From Promethearchaeota archaeon (GTDB taxonomy: Archaea > Asgardarchaeota > Lokiarchaeia > Sigyniarchaeales > SOKP01): DNA of 10,478 bases. Shown here piece by piece: positions 1-6,804 of the stretch. Numbering within the stretch: the first letter of the stretch is position 1; each line of letters begins with the position of its first letter. The notes under the pieces were generated by a model. It was given only the letters and a program-made list of their open reading frames with translations, had not been told where the DNA came from and did no database searches. The position numbers and the translations under genes are program-made. The DNA lies in NCBI GenBank assembly GCA_030612905.1, contig JAUWNA010000037.1:1-10478 (forward strand), given 5' to 3'.

Positions 1-537
1 TTTGAGGTCACTAGTTAAAAGGTTTTGTTCAATAAGCATTTCTATAGTTTTAGTTGGAGAAATTTTAGAAATCGGTCCAGCGATTTTTTTACCCAATTTT
101 TTACTAAACGACAAGTTTACAGCTAATTTTAATAAAGGGGATGATACTAATACCCCAGGTAATGCTGGATGATTAGCCGCAAAGACTAAAGCAATTAATG
201 CACCGAACGAATGCCCCATTAAAAAGATTTTTTTATCTCTAGAGGTTTTTTTTACTAAATCCATAAAAAGAACAATATCTTTCTGAATATGATCCATACT
301 ATCGATATGTCCGAGGTTGTTGTCGGCATTTCTCCAATGCCCTCTAATATCAAAAGCGTATACAGCGTATCCGTTTTCCGTTAATGATTCTGCGGGTACC
401 TCCATTCTATCTGAATGAGTCCCCCAACCATGTAGAGCAATTATATATGCTTTAATATTACTCGAATCTGGTAACCAGTACTGATAAAATAATCTTTTAG
501 TCTCTCTACCTTCAAAATAACCTTTTTTATTGATCAT
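1..537 (-). CDS. alpha/beta hydrolase (serine hydrolase, lysophospholipase/monoacylglycerol-lipase-like), partial
   Basis: The first 179 codons are visible and the 3' end runs off the left edge. The fold is read from an oxyanion-hole-type motif HGWG at residues 36-39, DIRGHW at 63-68 (like the DxRGHG of monoacylglycerol-lipase-like enzymes), and the nucleophile elbow GHSFG at 108-112, making Ser110 the likely nucleophile. The catalytic Asp and His would lie in the missing part; relatives are about 270-300 residues, so roughly 100 are absent. There is no signal peptide or membrane segment, so it is probably cytoplasmic, hydrolysing an ester of unknown identity. The ATG at 537 is the only start codon before an in-frame stop further upstream. 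The gene diverges from porG. Family assignment is firm; the substrate cannot be read. Confidence 0.85.
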   Translation of the reverse strand, partial: MINKKGYFEGRETKRLFYQYWLPDSSNIKAYIIALHGWGTHSDRMEVPAESLTENGYAVYAFDIRGHWRNADNNLGHIDSMDHIQKDIVLFMDLVKKTSRDKKIFLMGHSFGALIALVFAANHPALPGVLVSSPLLKLAVNLSFSKKLGKKIAGPISKISPTKTIEMLIEQNLLTSDLK

Positions 538-557
538 AAATACTTGCTCGTTGAATA

Positions 558-565
558 AATTTAAA
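558..565 (-). promoter_or_regulatory. candidate TATA box for the hydrolase gene
   Basis: TTTAAATT on the minus strand, centred about 25 bases before the ATG at 537, would start transcription at or near the start codon (a leaderless message). A second AT-rich element, TTATAAAT, lies further upstream near 584-591. The whole 538-729 gap is very AT-rich, so chance matches are likely. Confidence 0.3.
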
Positions 566-673
566 ATGAATACTCTTATTATGATTTATAATCTTTTAAC
601 TTTTTATTATATTTGAATAAGTCTGATAGCCTTAAAACTAAAATTGACAAAAGTTTTTAATTTTGATAAACTC

Positions 674-681
674 TTTAAATA
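674..681 (+). promoter_or_regulatory. candidate TATA box for porG
   Basis: TTTAAATA fits the archaeal TATA consensus and would place the transcript start near 704, giving a leader of about 25 bases. An alternative, TTATAATG at about 698-705, would instead give an almost leaderless transcript, as suspected for other genes here. No Shine-Dalgarno sequence precedes the start, which slightly favours the second. Confidence 0.35.
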
Positions 682-729
682 GTAAGATTAATTCATAATT
701 ATAATGTTTAACCATATTAGGCTTTGAAT

Positions 730-1317
730 ATGAGCGAATTGGAACTGATTAAAATTGTTTTACACGGAAGAGGGGGTATGGGAGCAGTTACTGCTTGTGA
801 AATAATAGCTGAAGCAGCATACTTAAGTGGTAATTTCATTGATGTCCAAGCATATCCTTCGTTCGGTGCTGAAAGAAGGGGTGCTCCTGTTCAAGCTTAT
901 GTAAAATTATCCCGAACAGAAAAAGTATACGATCGCGCTCAAATTGAAAACCCAAACATTTTAATCGTATTCGATGAGACTGTTTTAACTAAAGAAGTGG
1001 CATCGTCTTTGGAAAGCAGTGGAATTTTTATAATAAATTCCGATAAAAATCCAGAGTATTTTGTTAAAGAGTATCATCTTAGCCCCAACATAAAAGTGAT
1101 TGTTGCGGATATTAATAATTTGGCACTTGAAAAAAATTTAACGATAGACGGAAACCCTGTAATAAATACACCAATTTTAGGTTTGCTCTCAAAAGCATTA
1201 CCAGACTTGCACTTGGAAAATCTAAAAGACGTAGTTTTGAAAAAATTGGGCGAAAAAATAGGAAATCTTAACTACGAGTTAATTGAGCAAGGTTTTAACA
1301 TGGCCAAAATATTATAG
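730..1317 (+). CDS. porG: pyruvate/2-oxoacid:ferredoxin oxidoreductase, gamma subunit
   Basis: 195-residue gamma subunit of the four-subunit 2-oxoacid:ferredoxin oxidoreductase, which binds CoA-dependent oxidative decarboxylation of pyruvate (or a related 2-oxoacid) to ferredoxin reduction in the cytoplasm. Family hallmarks are GRGGMG at residues 13-18 and the PSFGAERRGAPV block at 43-54. Length is normal. I chose ATG 730; an in-frame TTG at 724 adds only two residues and has no ribosome-binding site. In many archaea porG is directly followed by porD, porA and porB. Here a minus-strand histidine kinase intervenes, ending only 23 bases beyond the porG stop, so porG must be transcribed separately from porDAB. 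Pyruvate is the most likely substrate, but 2-oxoisovalerate or 2-oxoglutarate versions share these motifs. Confidence 0.9.
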   Translation: MSELELIKIVLHGRGGMGAVTACEIIAEAAYLSGNFIDVQAYPSFGAERRGAPVQAYVKLSRTEKVYDRAQIENPNILIVFDETVLTKEVASSLESSGIFIINSDKNPEYFVKEYHLSPNIKVIVADINNLALEKNLTIDGNPVINTPILGLLSKALPDLHLENLKDVVLKKLGEKIGNLNYELIEQGFNMAKIL

Positions 1318-1340
1318 CTCCAATTTTCAAAATTAATATA

Positions 1341-3974
1341 TTAAGATATTGGTAGTTTTACGATAAATGTACTCCCCTTATTTCTTCCTTCTGATTCCGC
1401 CCTAATTTCACCTTTGTGTAAATCTACTATCTCTTTTGAGATATATAATCCTAACCCAGTGCCTTGGATGTCGATATATTCATAACCTTCGCCATACCGT
1501 TCTATTTTACCAAACCTAGTGAATATTAAATCCATTTCATTTTGAGTAAGCCCTATCCCTGTATCGCTAATAGAGATTTCAGCCCAATGTTCCATTTTTT
1601 TTAAAACTATCTTTATATCCCCCTTTGGAGGCGTGTTTTTTATGGCATTAGATAATAAATTCATGATTACTTGTTCAATCCTAATTTTATCCATTTTCAT
1701 AAAAAGGCTCTCGGGAAGCGCAAGGTTTAGATCAAATTTTCTCGCTCTCAATAAATATCTTAATTCTTTCGCGACATCCCGAATGAGCGCGCTAAGATCG
1801 TTGGATTCTTTTTGTAATTTGAATTTTCCATATTCAATTCTAGAAATATCAATCAAATTATCGACTAAATGTTTCAACCTTTTACCTCCCTTTTCAATAA
1901 GTTCTATTAACTCTAATTCCTCTTTACTTAATTTTTCACCATACAGAGTTAAAAGGAGTTCACAACCTCCACTAACTGAGACGAGAGGTGTTTTTAGTTC
2001 GTGCGAAACTCTCGAAATTAAATTTTTTCTTAGCTGATCAAGTTCCTTCAATTTTCGTAATTCCTCATCAACAAGGAACTCAGCCTCTTTCTTCTTAGTG
2101 ATATCTGTAAATAAAGCTTGAACATATGTTTTATCCCTAATTTTCGTAAGGGCTGCTTGAAGATTTACCCAAAAAATCGTCCCATTCTTTCTTTGCATTT
2201 GAATATCTATTCGATGTATTTTTTCTCCTTTTACAAACTTTTTAAAAAGTGCGAAAATTATTGATAAGTAATCTGGATGTATTATTGTAAGATCCTTAAA
2301 CTTTCTACCAATTATATCTTCTATCTTATGACCAAACATTACTTCGGTTGTTGGATTAGCATCTACAACGACCCCTTGTGAATTAATTAATACTACTGAA
2401 AAAGGAGTGTTCTCATAGATATTACGATATTTTCTCTCTGATTCTTTTAATTTTTGTTCGGTAATTTTTCGTTCTGTGATATTTACAACAGTAACTAAGT
2501 TCGCATTTCGTCCTCTAAATAGAATTGTTTTAGAGAAATTATCTAACCAAATAATTTTTTTAGATTTATTTATTAGGCGATATTGATAATAATTTTTTAC
2601 ATCGTTTGAACCCAACTGTTTCTTTGTAGCTTGATCTATTACCCAATCCCTATCATCTGGATGAATAACGTTTGCAAACCAACCCGATTCCCAATTTTTA
2701 ACTTCTTCGACTGTATATCCTAATAGATCAGCAAATTGTTTATTAATGTATTTAACCAAATCATCTTGTATTACACATATGCCCAATAACGATTGTTCGG
2801 CTATAGATCTGAACTTTTCTTCAGATTCTCTCAATCCTTGCTCCAAATTGTATTTTTCTGTAATGTCGATAAAAGTTCCTTCTATGCCAAACGGATTTCC
2901 TTCTTTATTCCGCATTAAATGAGAATTTAATTGGACAACAACTTTTTTACCTCCTTTCGTTAGTGATGGGCAGATGTAATTCTTAGCATAACTATTTTCT
3001 AATATTTGCTTTAAATATTGGTCTCGATCTTCAGGAAATTGCCAAAAATCTGTTACTTTTTTACCTATAAGGCTCTCTGTTTGATCGTATTCTAGAATCC
3101 TATTATGGGCTGGATTATGATTTATCATCGTTCCATCTAGAGATACTTGGTAAAAACCAACATCTAAATTGTTAATCATATTGCGATACTTAATTTCAGA
3201 TTCCTTTAATTTTTCTTCTGCCTCTTTTCTTTCCGTTATATCTTCTGTGCTCACAATTATTAAATCAGGACCTACACAACCGTAATTTACCAGTAAATAT
3301 TTCTCATCTTTTGAGAAATTATATTTATACTTCATTTCTCGCGTAATATGAGTTTTTTCTTTTATACAATGATGTAAATCTTTCAAAATATCTGGACGAT
3401 CTTTGTACATCTCAGACGCGTTAGTTCCTAAAAAAGTTTCTATGTGCCCTTGAGTTATTTTATCTGCGGCGTTATTAAAATCAATTAAAACAAAATCATC
3501 TCCTATTTTTCTCCAAGTATAAGTAGGAATTGGACCTTCCTTAAACAAAGCTTTGAACATTTCTGCCGATTCTTTTAATTTTTGTGCTGTTTTTTTCCGT
3601 TTGGTAATGTTTTTGGCTATTCCTAATATTCCGTACAATCTCCCATTTTTTCTTAAGGGAATGCTGTATGTTTCGATAAATAAATAATCGCCAGTTTTTG
3701 TTTTAAGCCTGTATTCACTCTTGGCCGATAGTTTCCCCGTTTTTTTTATTTCCTTTAACGATTTATATGCCCTAATTAAACTATCTCTGTCAAGCAAATC
3801 AGTAAAAGTCAAATTAGGAATGTCCTTCCTTTCATAACCGAGAGAAATTAAAGTTAATTCATTTGCATCTAGAAAATTACCGTATAAATCATTTACATAA
3901 ATTAAATCCAAAGAGTGTTCAAATAAATCCTTGAATTTTTCTCTAACTTCTTCTTTATTATAATCTATATCCAT
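1341..3974 (-). CDS. cytosolic multi-PAS sensor histidine kinase
   Basis: 877-residue sensor kinase. Five PAS domains lie at about 13-126, 137-250, 262-375, 387-502 and 514-628, each ending in a D/N-I-T-x-(R/K)-K-type linker and joined by short helices of the KESExKYR type. A HisKA dimerisation domain (about 640-705) follows, with SHELKTPL and phospho-acceptor His658, then an HATPase_c domain (about 750-875) with N-box NLLSNA, G1 box DTGIG at 804-808 and G2 box GTGLGL at 838-843. All catalytic boxes look intact. There is no signal peptide, transmembrane segment or receiver domain, so it should sense something inside the cell and pass phosphate to a separate partner not encoded here. The ligands of the PAS domains cannot be read. 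I chose ATG 3974; GTG 3977 and TTG 3980 are in-frame alternatives. It converges on porG and diverges from porDAB. Confidence 0.93.
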   Translation of the reverse strand: MDIDYNKEEVREKFKDLFEHSLDLIYVNDLYGNFLDANELTLISLGYERKDIPNLTFTDLLDRDSLIRAYKSLKEIKKTGKLSAKSEYRLKTKTGDYLFIETYSIPLRKNGRLYGILGIAKNITKRKKTAQKLKESAEMFKALFKEGPIPTYTWRKIGDDFVLIDFNNAADKITQGHIETFLGTNASEMYKDRPDILKDLHHCIKEKTHITREMKYKYNFSKDEKYLLVNYGCVGPDLIIVSTEDITERKEAEEKLKESEIKYRNMINNLDVGFYQVSLDGTMINHNPAHNRILEYDQTESLIGKKVTDFWQFPEDRDQYLKQILENSYAKNYICPSLTKGGKKVVVQLNSHLMRNKEGNPFGIEGTFIDITEKYNLEQGLRESEEKFRSIAEQSLLGICVIQDDLVKYINKQFADLLGYTVEEVKNWESGWFANVIHPDDRDWVIDQATKKQLGSNDVKNYYQYRLINKSKKIIWLDNFSKTILFRGRNANLVTVVNITERKITEQKLKESERKYRNIYENTPFSVVLINSQGVVVDANPTTEVMFGHKIEDIIGRKFKDLTIIHPDYLSIIFALFKKFVKGEKIHRIDIQMQRKNGTIFWVNLQAALTKIRDKTYVQALFTDITKKKEAEFLVDEELRKLKELDQLRKNLISRVSHELKTPLVSVSGGCELLLTLYGEKLSKEELELIELIEKGGKRLKHLVDNLIDISRIEYGKFKLQKESNDLSALIRDVAKELRYLLRARKFDLNLALPESLFMKMDKIRIEQVIMNLLSNAIKNTPPKGDIKIVLKKMEHWAEISISDTGIGLTQNEMDLIFTRFGKIERYGEGYEYIDIQGTGLGLYISKEIVDLHKGEIRAESEGRNKGSTFIVKLPIS

Positions 3975-4037
3975 CACCAAAAGAATTGATGTTTATTCAT
4001 TATGCATGTTTTTTCTAAAGAGATAATGAAATTGTTG

Positions 4038-4045
4038 AATATAAA
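4038..4045 (-). promoter_or_regulatory. candidate TATA box for the histidine kinase
   Basis: TTTATATT on the minus strand follows an A-rich stretch that could serve as a BRE. It predicts a transcript start near 4017 and a leader of about 40 bases before the kinase ATG. The same octamer occurs on the plus strand before porD. Confidence 0.35.
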
Positions 4046-4047
4046 TT

Positions 4048-4065
4048 TCTTTCTTTTTCGAAAGA
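4048..4065. repeat. short inverted repeat in the kinase/porDAB intergenic region
   Basis: TCTTTC, six intervening bases, then GAAAGA form perfect 6-base arms. It lies just upstream of the kinase TATA candidate in the divergent control region, so it could be a protein-binding site. It may also be chance in AT-rich DNA. Confidence 0.25.
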
Positions 4066-4152
4066 CTATCATTTTTTTTAAATTTCTTTGAGTTCTATTA
4101 AATAGCCCTATTTTAATTAATCGGAAGAGTTTTATTTCAATAGTAATTAATT

Positions 4153-4160
4153 TTTATATT
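4153..4160 (+). promoter_or_regulatory. candidate TATA box for the porDAB operon
   Basis: TTTATATT centred about 34 bases before the porD ATG predicts a transcript start around 4183 and a leader under 10 bases. This agrees with the absence of a Shine-Dalgarno sequence before porD, whereas porA and porB inside the operon do have one. Confidence 0.45.
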
Positions 4161-4190
4161 GGCTTTTATTCATTAATATGTGTGATATCT

Positions 4191-4490
4191 ATGGCTAATA
4201 CGAAAAAGGATTATCAAAAAATCTTAGGTTCCGTTCAAAAACCTGTTAAAGGGGAAGCGGGGCTTACGGGTTCGTGGAGCCCTAAAAAACCCGTAATTGA
4301 TTTAGAAAAATGCATTCCGGCAAAATCTGGAAAACCTAGCTGTTTTAATTGTTGGCTATATTGTCCAGAAGCAGTAGTATCTAGGACAATTCCTCCTAAA
4401 ATAGATTTAGAATACTGTAAAGGATGTGGAATTTGTATGGAAGAATGTCCTGTAAATGCAATTGAAATGGTAGAGGTGAAAATTGAATGA
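4191..4490 (+). CDS. porD: pyruvate/2-oxoacid:ferredoxin oxidoreductase, delta (2[4Fe-4S] ferredoxin) subunit
   Basis: 99-residue delta subunit, the ferredoxin-like electron-transfer chain of the enzyme. The N-terminus holds the GSWSPKKPVID block typical of PorD. The second cysteine motif is classical: C76-x2-C79-x2-C82-x3-C86-P. The first is stretched: C41, then nine residues, then C51-x2-C54-x3-C58-P, where usual PorD proteins have C-x2-C-x2-C-x3-C. All eight cysteines needed for two [4Fe-4S] clusters are present. I chose ATG 4191; an in-frame GTG at 4182 would overlap the likely transcript start. The stop codon overlaps the porA start (ATGA), implying translational coupling. It is the first gene of the porDAB operon. 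Confidence 0.92.
   Translation: MANTKKDYQKILGSVQKPVKGEAGLTGSWSPKKPVIDLEKCIPAKSGKPSCFNCWLYCPEAVVSRTIPPKIDLEYCKGCGICMEECPVNAIEMVEVKIE
4473..4479 (+). promoter_or_regulatory. Shine-Dalgarno sequence for porA
   Basis: GAGGTGA matches the 16S rRNA anti-Shine-Dalgarno complement and ends seven bases before the ATG at 4487. It lies inside the end of porD and supports this porA start. Confidence 0.75.
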
Positions 4491-5782
4491 CAGTTACTGA
4501 AAAGAAATCTGATAAAATTAGTTCTAAAATTAAGATTTTGACAGGAAACCATGCAGCCGCTCATGCTCTGAGGCAAGTTAAAGTAGGTGTCGTTGCAGCG
4601 TACCCAATAACTCCTCAAAGTCCAGTTGTCGAAAAAATATCTGAATTTATTTCGAAAGGCAAAATGAAAACTCGTTTTGTTAAAGTCGAATCAGAACATT
4701 CCGCATTAGCAGTATGTTGTGCCGCTTCAGCAACAGGTTCTAGAGTGGGTACAGCAACCTCTTCACATGGATTGATGTATATGTATGAGCTTTTACCGTG
4801 GGCTGCAGGCAACAGATTACCAATAATAATAAATTTGGCAACTAGAGCAACAGGAGCTCCTTGGTCGGTTTGGACAGATCACCAAGACTTTATCACTATG
4901 CGTGATGTTGGTTGGATTCAAATGTTTTGCATGGACAATCAAGAAATTTACGATACAAATATCCAAGCTTTTAGAATTGCAGAAGATCCAAGAGTTTTTC
5001 TTCCAACAGTGGTAGCTTATGATGGTTATATATTATCCCATACAATGATGCCCGTAATCCTAGAAAAACAAGAAGATATTGATGATTTTCTACCTCCTCT
5101 AAAACATCATATAAATTTATCAGATATGTCTCAAGTGAAGGGTATAGATCCTGTCACCACACCTCATTTAATAAATCGGGGTGAAGAAGGAATCGCTCCC
5201 GGGTATTTTGAGTATAGATATGCGATGCAAAAAGCTCTTGAAAATTCAATTGATATTATTGTTGAAGTTCATGACAAATTTGCTGCTAAATTTGGGCGCT
5301 CTTACGGAAATGGAATCTATAAAACTCACTTGACTGAAGACGCGGATACGATCATTTTCGCAATGGGTTCAGTAGCTTCTCAAGCTCGAAATGTGATTAA
5401 AAAACTTCGAAAAGACGGGTTAAAAGTTGGTTTAGTGAGCTTGAAGCTATTTAGACCGTTTCCCGTTTCGTATTTAAGAGAGTTTTTCAAAAATAAGAAG
5501 CAAATCGTTGTTTTTGATAGGGATATTGGCTATGGATACGAAGGCGTGTTATCATACGAGTTGAAAGCTGCTTTATATGGTTTGAAAAATAGCCCCTTTA
5601 TTAAAGGATTTATAGTAGGGTTAGGGGGTAGAGATATTACTGATCAACATATTATAAAGGGCGTGTATAAAGCAATTGAAGAATCCGAAATAGGGATAAT
5701 ATCACATGAAACCGATTTTATTGGTTTAAGATTGGAAGAGTTAGGAGATTATGACGAATCAGAATATTTTAAAGGAGGTTAA
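4487..5782 (+). CDS. porA: pyruvate/2-oxoacid:ferredoxin oxidoreductase, alpha subunit
   Basis: 431-residue alpha subunit, which with PorB forms the thiamine-diphosphate active site that decarboxylates pyruvate. The pyrimidine-binding domain covers about 20-260: YPITPQSP at 39-46 (Thr42 corresponds to the conserved substrate-contacting threonine), ESEHSA at 68-73, TATSSHG at 89-95, and RATGAPWS starting at Arg120, equivalent to the conserved RAxSAP arginine that binds the 2-oxoacid carboxylate, followed by TDHQD at 130-134. The C-terminal domain (about 285-410) has the MGSVAS strand-loop, the KLFRPFP segment and GLGGRD. Length is slightly above the usual 390-400 residues. The start overlaps the porD stop by ATGA and has a good Shine-Dalgarno sequence. 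Substrate is inferred as pyruvate from overall resemblance, not proven. Confidence 0.95.
   Translation: MTVTEKKSDKISSKIKILTGNHAAAHALRQVKVGVVAAYPITPQSPVVEKISEFISKGKMKTRFVKVESEHSALAVCCAASATGSRVGTATSSHGLMYMYELLPWAAGNRLPIIINLATRATGAPWSVWTDHQDFITMRDVGWIQMFCMDNQEIYDTNIQAFRIAEDPRVFLPTVVAYDGYILSHTMMPVILEKQEDIDDFLPPLKHHINLSDMSQVKGIDPVTTPHLINRGEEGIAPGYFEYRYAMQKALENSIDIIVEVHDKFAAKFGRSYGNGIYKTHLTEDADTIIFAMGSVASQARNVIKKLRKDGLKVGLVSLKLFRPFPVSYLREFFKNKKQIVVFDRDIGYGYEGVLSYELKAALYGLKNSPFIKGFIVGLGGRDITDQHIIKGVYKAIEESEIGIISHETDFIGLRLEELGDYDESEYFKGG
5774..5778 (+). promoter_or_regulatory. Shine-Dalgarno sequence for porB (decides a TTG start)
   Basis: GGAGG, within the last codons of porA, ends ten bases before TTG 5789 but 22 bases before the next in-frame ATG at 5801. 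The spacing favours the rare TTG as the porB start. Confidence 0.7.
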
Positions 5783-5788
5783 AACATA

Positions 5789-6685
5789 TTGGTTAAATTA
5801 ATGGATATACCTGAAGAAGAATTTATTTACCCCGGTACTAGAGCGTGCGCAGGATGTTCAATGGCGTTAATATATAGAATTGCTCTAAAAGCCCTTGGGC
5901 CAAAAACAATTATTACTGTACCCGCTTCGTGCTTAACGGTTTTACACGGAATGCAAGGGTTTTGTACTACCAAAGTTTCTGTGCTTCATACTCCTTTTGC
6001 CACTACGGGCGCTTCTGCTTCTGGAATTGTAGCTTCGCTTGAAGATAAAGGATTAACCGATGTTAATGTCGTTGCGTTTGCAGGAGATGGTGGGACTGTA
6101 GATATTGGGATCCAGAGTTTGAGCGGAGCTGCTGAGAGAGGAACCAACTTTATTTTTGCTTGTTATGATAACGAGGCGTACATGAATACAGGCGTTCAAA
6201 GAAGTGGAAGTACACCACCTGGTGCTTATAGCACAACAACTCCTACTGGTAAGGTGGGGTATAAAAAAAACATGGCTAAAATTATGGAAGCACACGGCAT
6301 CCCTTACGTTGCAACAGCCATTTCATCGTATCCGCTTGATCTATACGATAAATTTAAGAAAGCTCAGAATATTTATGGTCCAAAATATATACACATTCTT
6401 GCTCCTTGCCCTCCAGGATGGGGATATAATCCAAAAGATTCAATTGAGATCGGGAGACTAGCAGTTCAAACGGGTTTCTGGCCGTTATATGAAGTAATTA
6501 ACGGAAAGTATATTTTATCAAAAGATAGTAAAAGATTTTTGGACCCTACAAAACGCAAACCTATTGAAGAATATTTAAAAATCCAAAAAAGATTTAGAAC
6601 CATCTCTGATAACCAAATTGAGGATTATAAACGATATATTAACGATCAATGGGAAGCAATTAAAGAAAGAATTGAAAAAGAATAA
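5789..6685 (+). CDS. porB: pyruvate/2-oxoacid:ferredoxin oxidoreductase, beta (TPP-binding) subunit
   Basis: 298-residue beta subunit that binds thiamine diphosphate, Mg2+ and one [4Fe-4S] cluster. Likely cluster ligands are Cys20 and Cys23 (RACAGC), Cys48 (PASCL) and Cys207 (APCPPGW). The cofactor motif starts at GDGGTVDIG (99-107) and closes with YDNEAYMNTG (126-135), a standard POR-type variant. The STPPGA and TPTGK segments follow at about 141-155. Length is typical. The start is TTG 5789, set by the Shine-Dalgarno spacing; ATG 5801 would lose four residues and no motif. It begins six bases after the porA stop and closes the operon. All catalytic elements appear intact, so the enzyme should be active if PorG is supplied from its separate transcript. 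Confidence 0.95.
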   Translation: MVKLMDIPEEEFIYPGTRACAGCSMALIYRIALKALGPKTIITVPASCLTVLHGMQGFCTTKVSVLHTPFATTGASASGIVASLEDKGLTDVNVVAFAGDGGTVDIGIQSLSGAAERGTNFIFACYDNEAYMNTGVQRSGSTPPGAYSTTTPTGKVGYKKNMAKIMEAHGIPYVATAISSYPLDLYDKFKKAQNIYGPKYIHILAPCPPGWGYNPKDSIEIGRLAVQTGFWPLYEVINGKYILSKDSKRFLDPTKRKPIEEYLKIQKRFRTISDNQIEDYKRYINDQWEAIKERIEKE

Positions 6686-6686
6686 C

Positions 6687-6725
6687 TTTTTTTCAACAGA
6701 TCTTTTTTAGTTATTTTAATTTTTT
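6687..6725 (+). terminator. T-rich terminator after porB
   Basis: Three T-runs (7 Ts at 6687-6693, 6 at 6703-6708, 6 at 6720-6725) follow immediately after the porB stop, without a stable hairpin. Archaeal RNA polymerase is known to terminate on such tracts. Confidence 0.6.
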
Positions 6726-6769
6726 CTAATTTTATTATTTTAACAACATAGTTAAGATATAGAAAAAAA

Positions 6770-6777
6770 TATAAATT
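6770..6777 (+). promoter_or_regulatory. candidate TATA box with A-rich BRE for the gelsolin-like gene
   Basis: TATAAATT directly follows an A7 stretch (6763-6769) that resembles a BRE. The centre is about 31 bases before ATG 6805, predicting a transcript start near 6800 and a leader of only a few bases. With the T-rich tract upstream, this suggests the gene is a separate transcript from porDAB. Confidence 0.5.
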
Positions 6778-6804
6778 ATTTAGAGTTAAAATTATTGAGT
6801 ATCT

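Noticed and set aside
1633..2037. A 134-codon plus-strand open frame opposite the kinase's HisKA/ATPase region
   Set aside because: It lies entirely antisense to well-conserved kinase motifs, has no recognisable domain or ribosome-binding site, and its composition mirrors the complementary coding strand.
4235..4812. Minus-strand open frames opposite porD and the start of porA
   Set aside because: They are antisense to clear ferredoxin and alpha-subunit motifs and encode no recognisable protein.
6053..6461. Overlapping open frames on both strands inside porB
   Set aside because: porB is intact with all its motifs across this stretch, so these are frame shadows.
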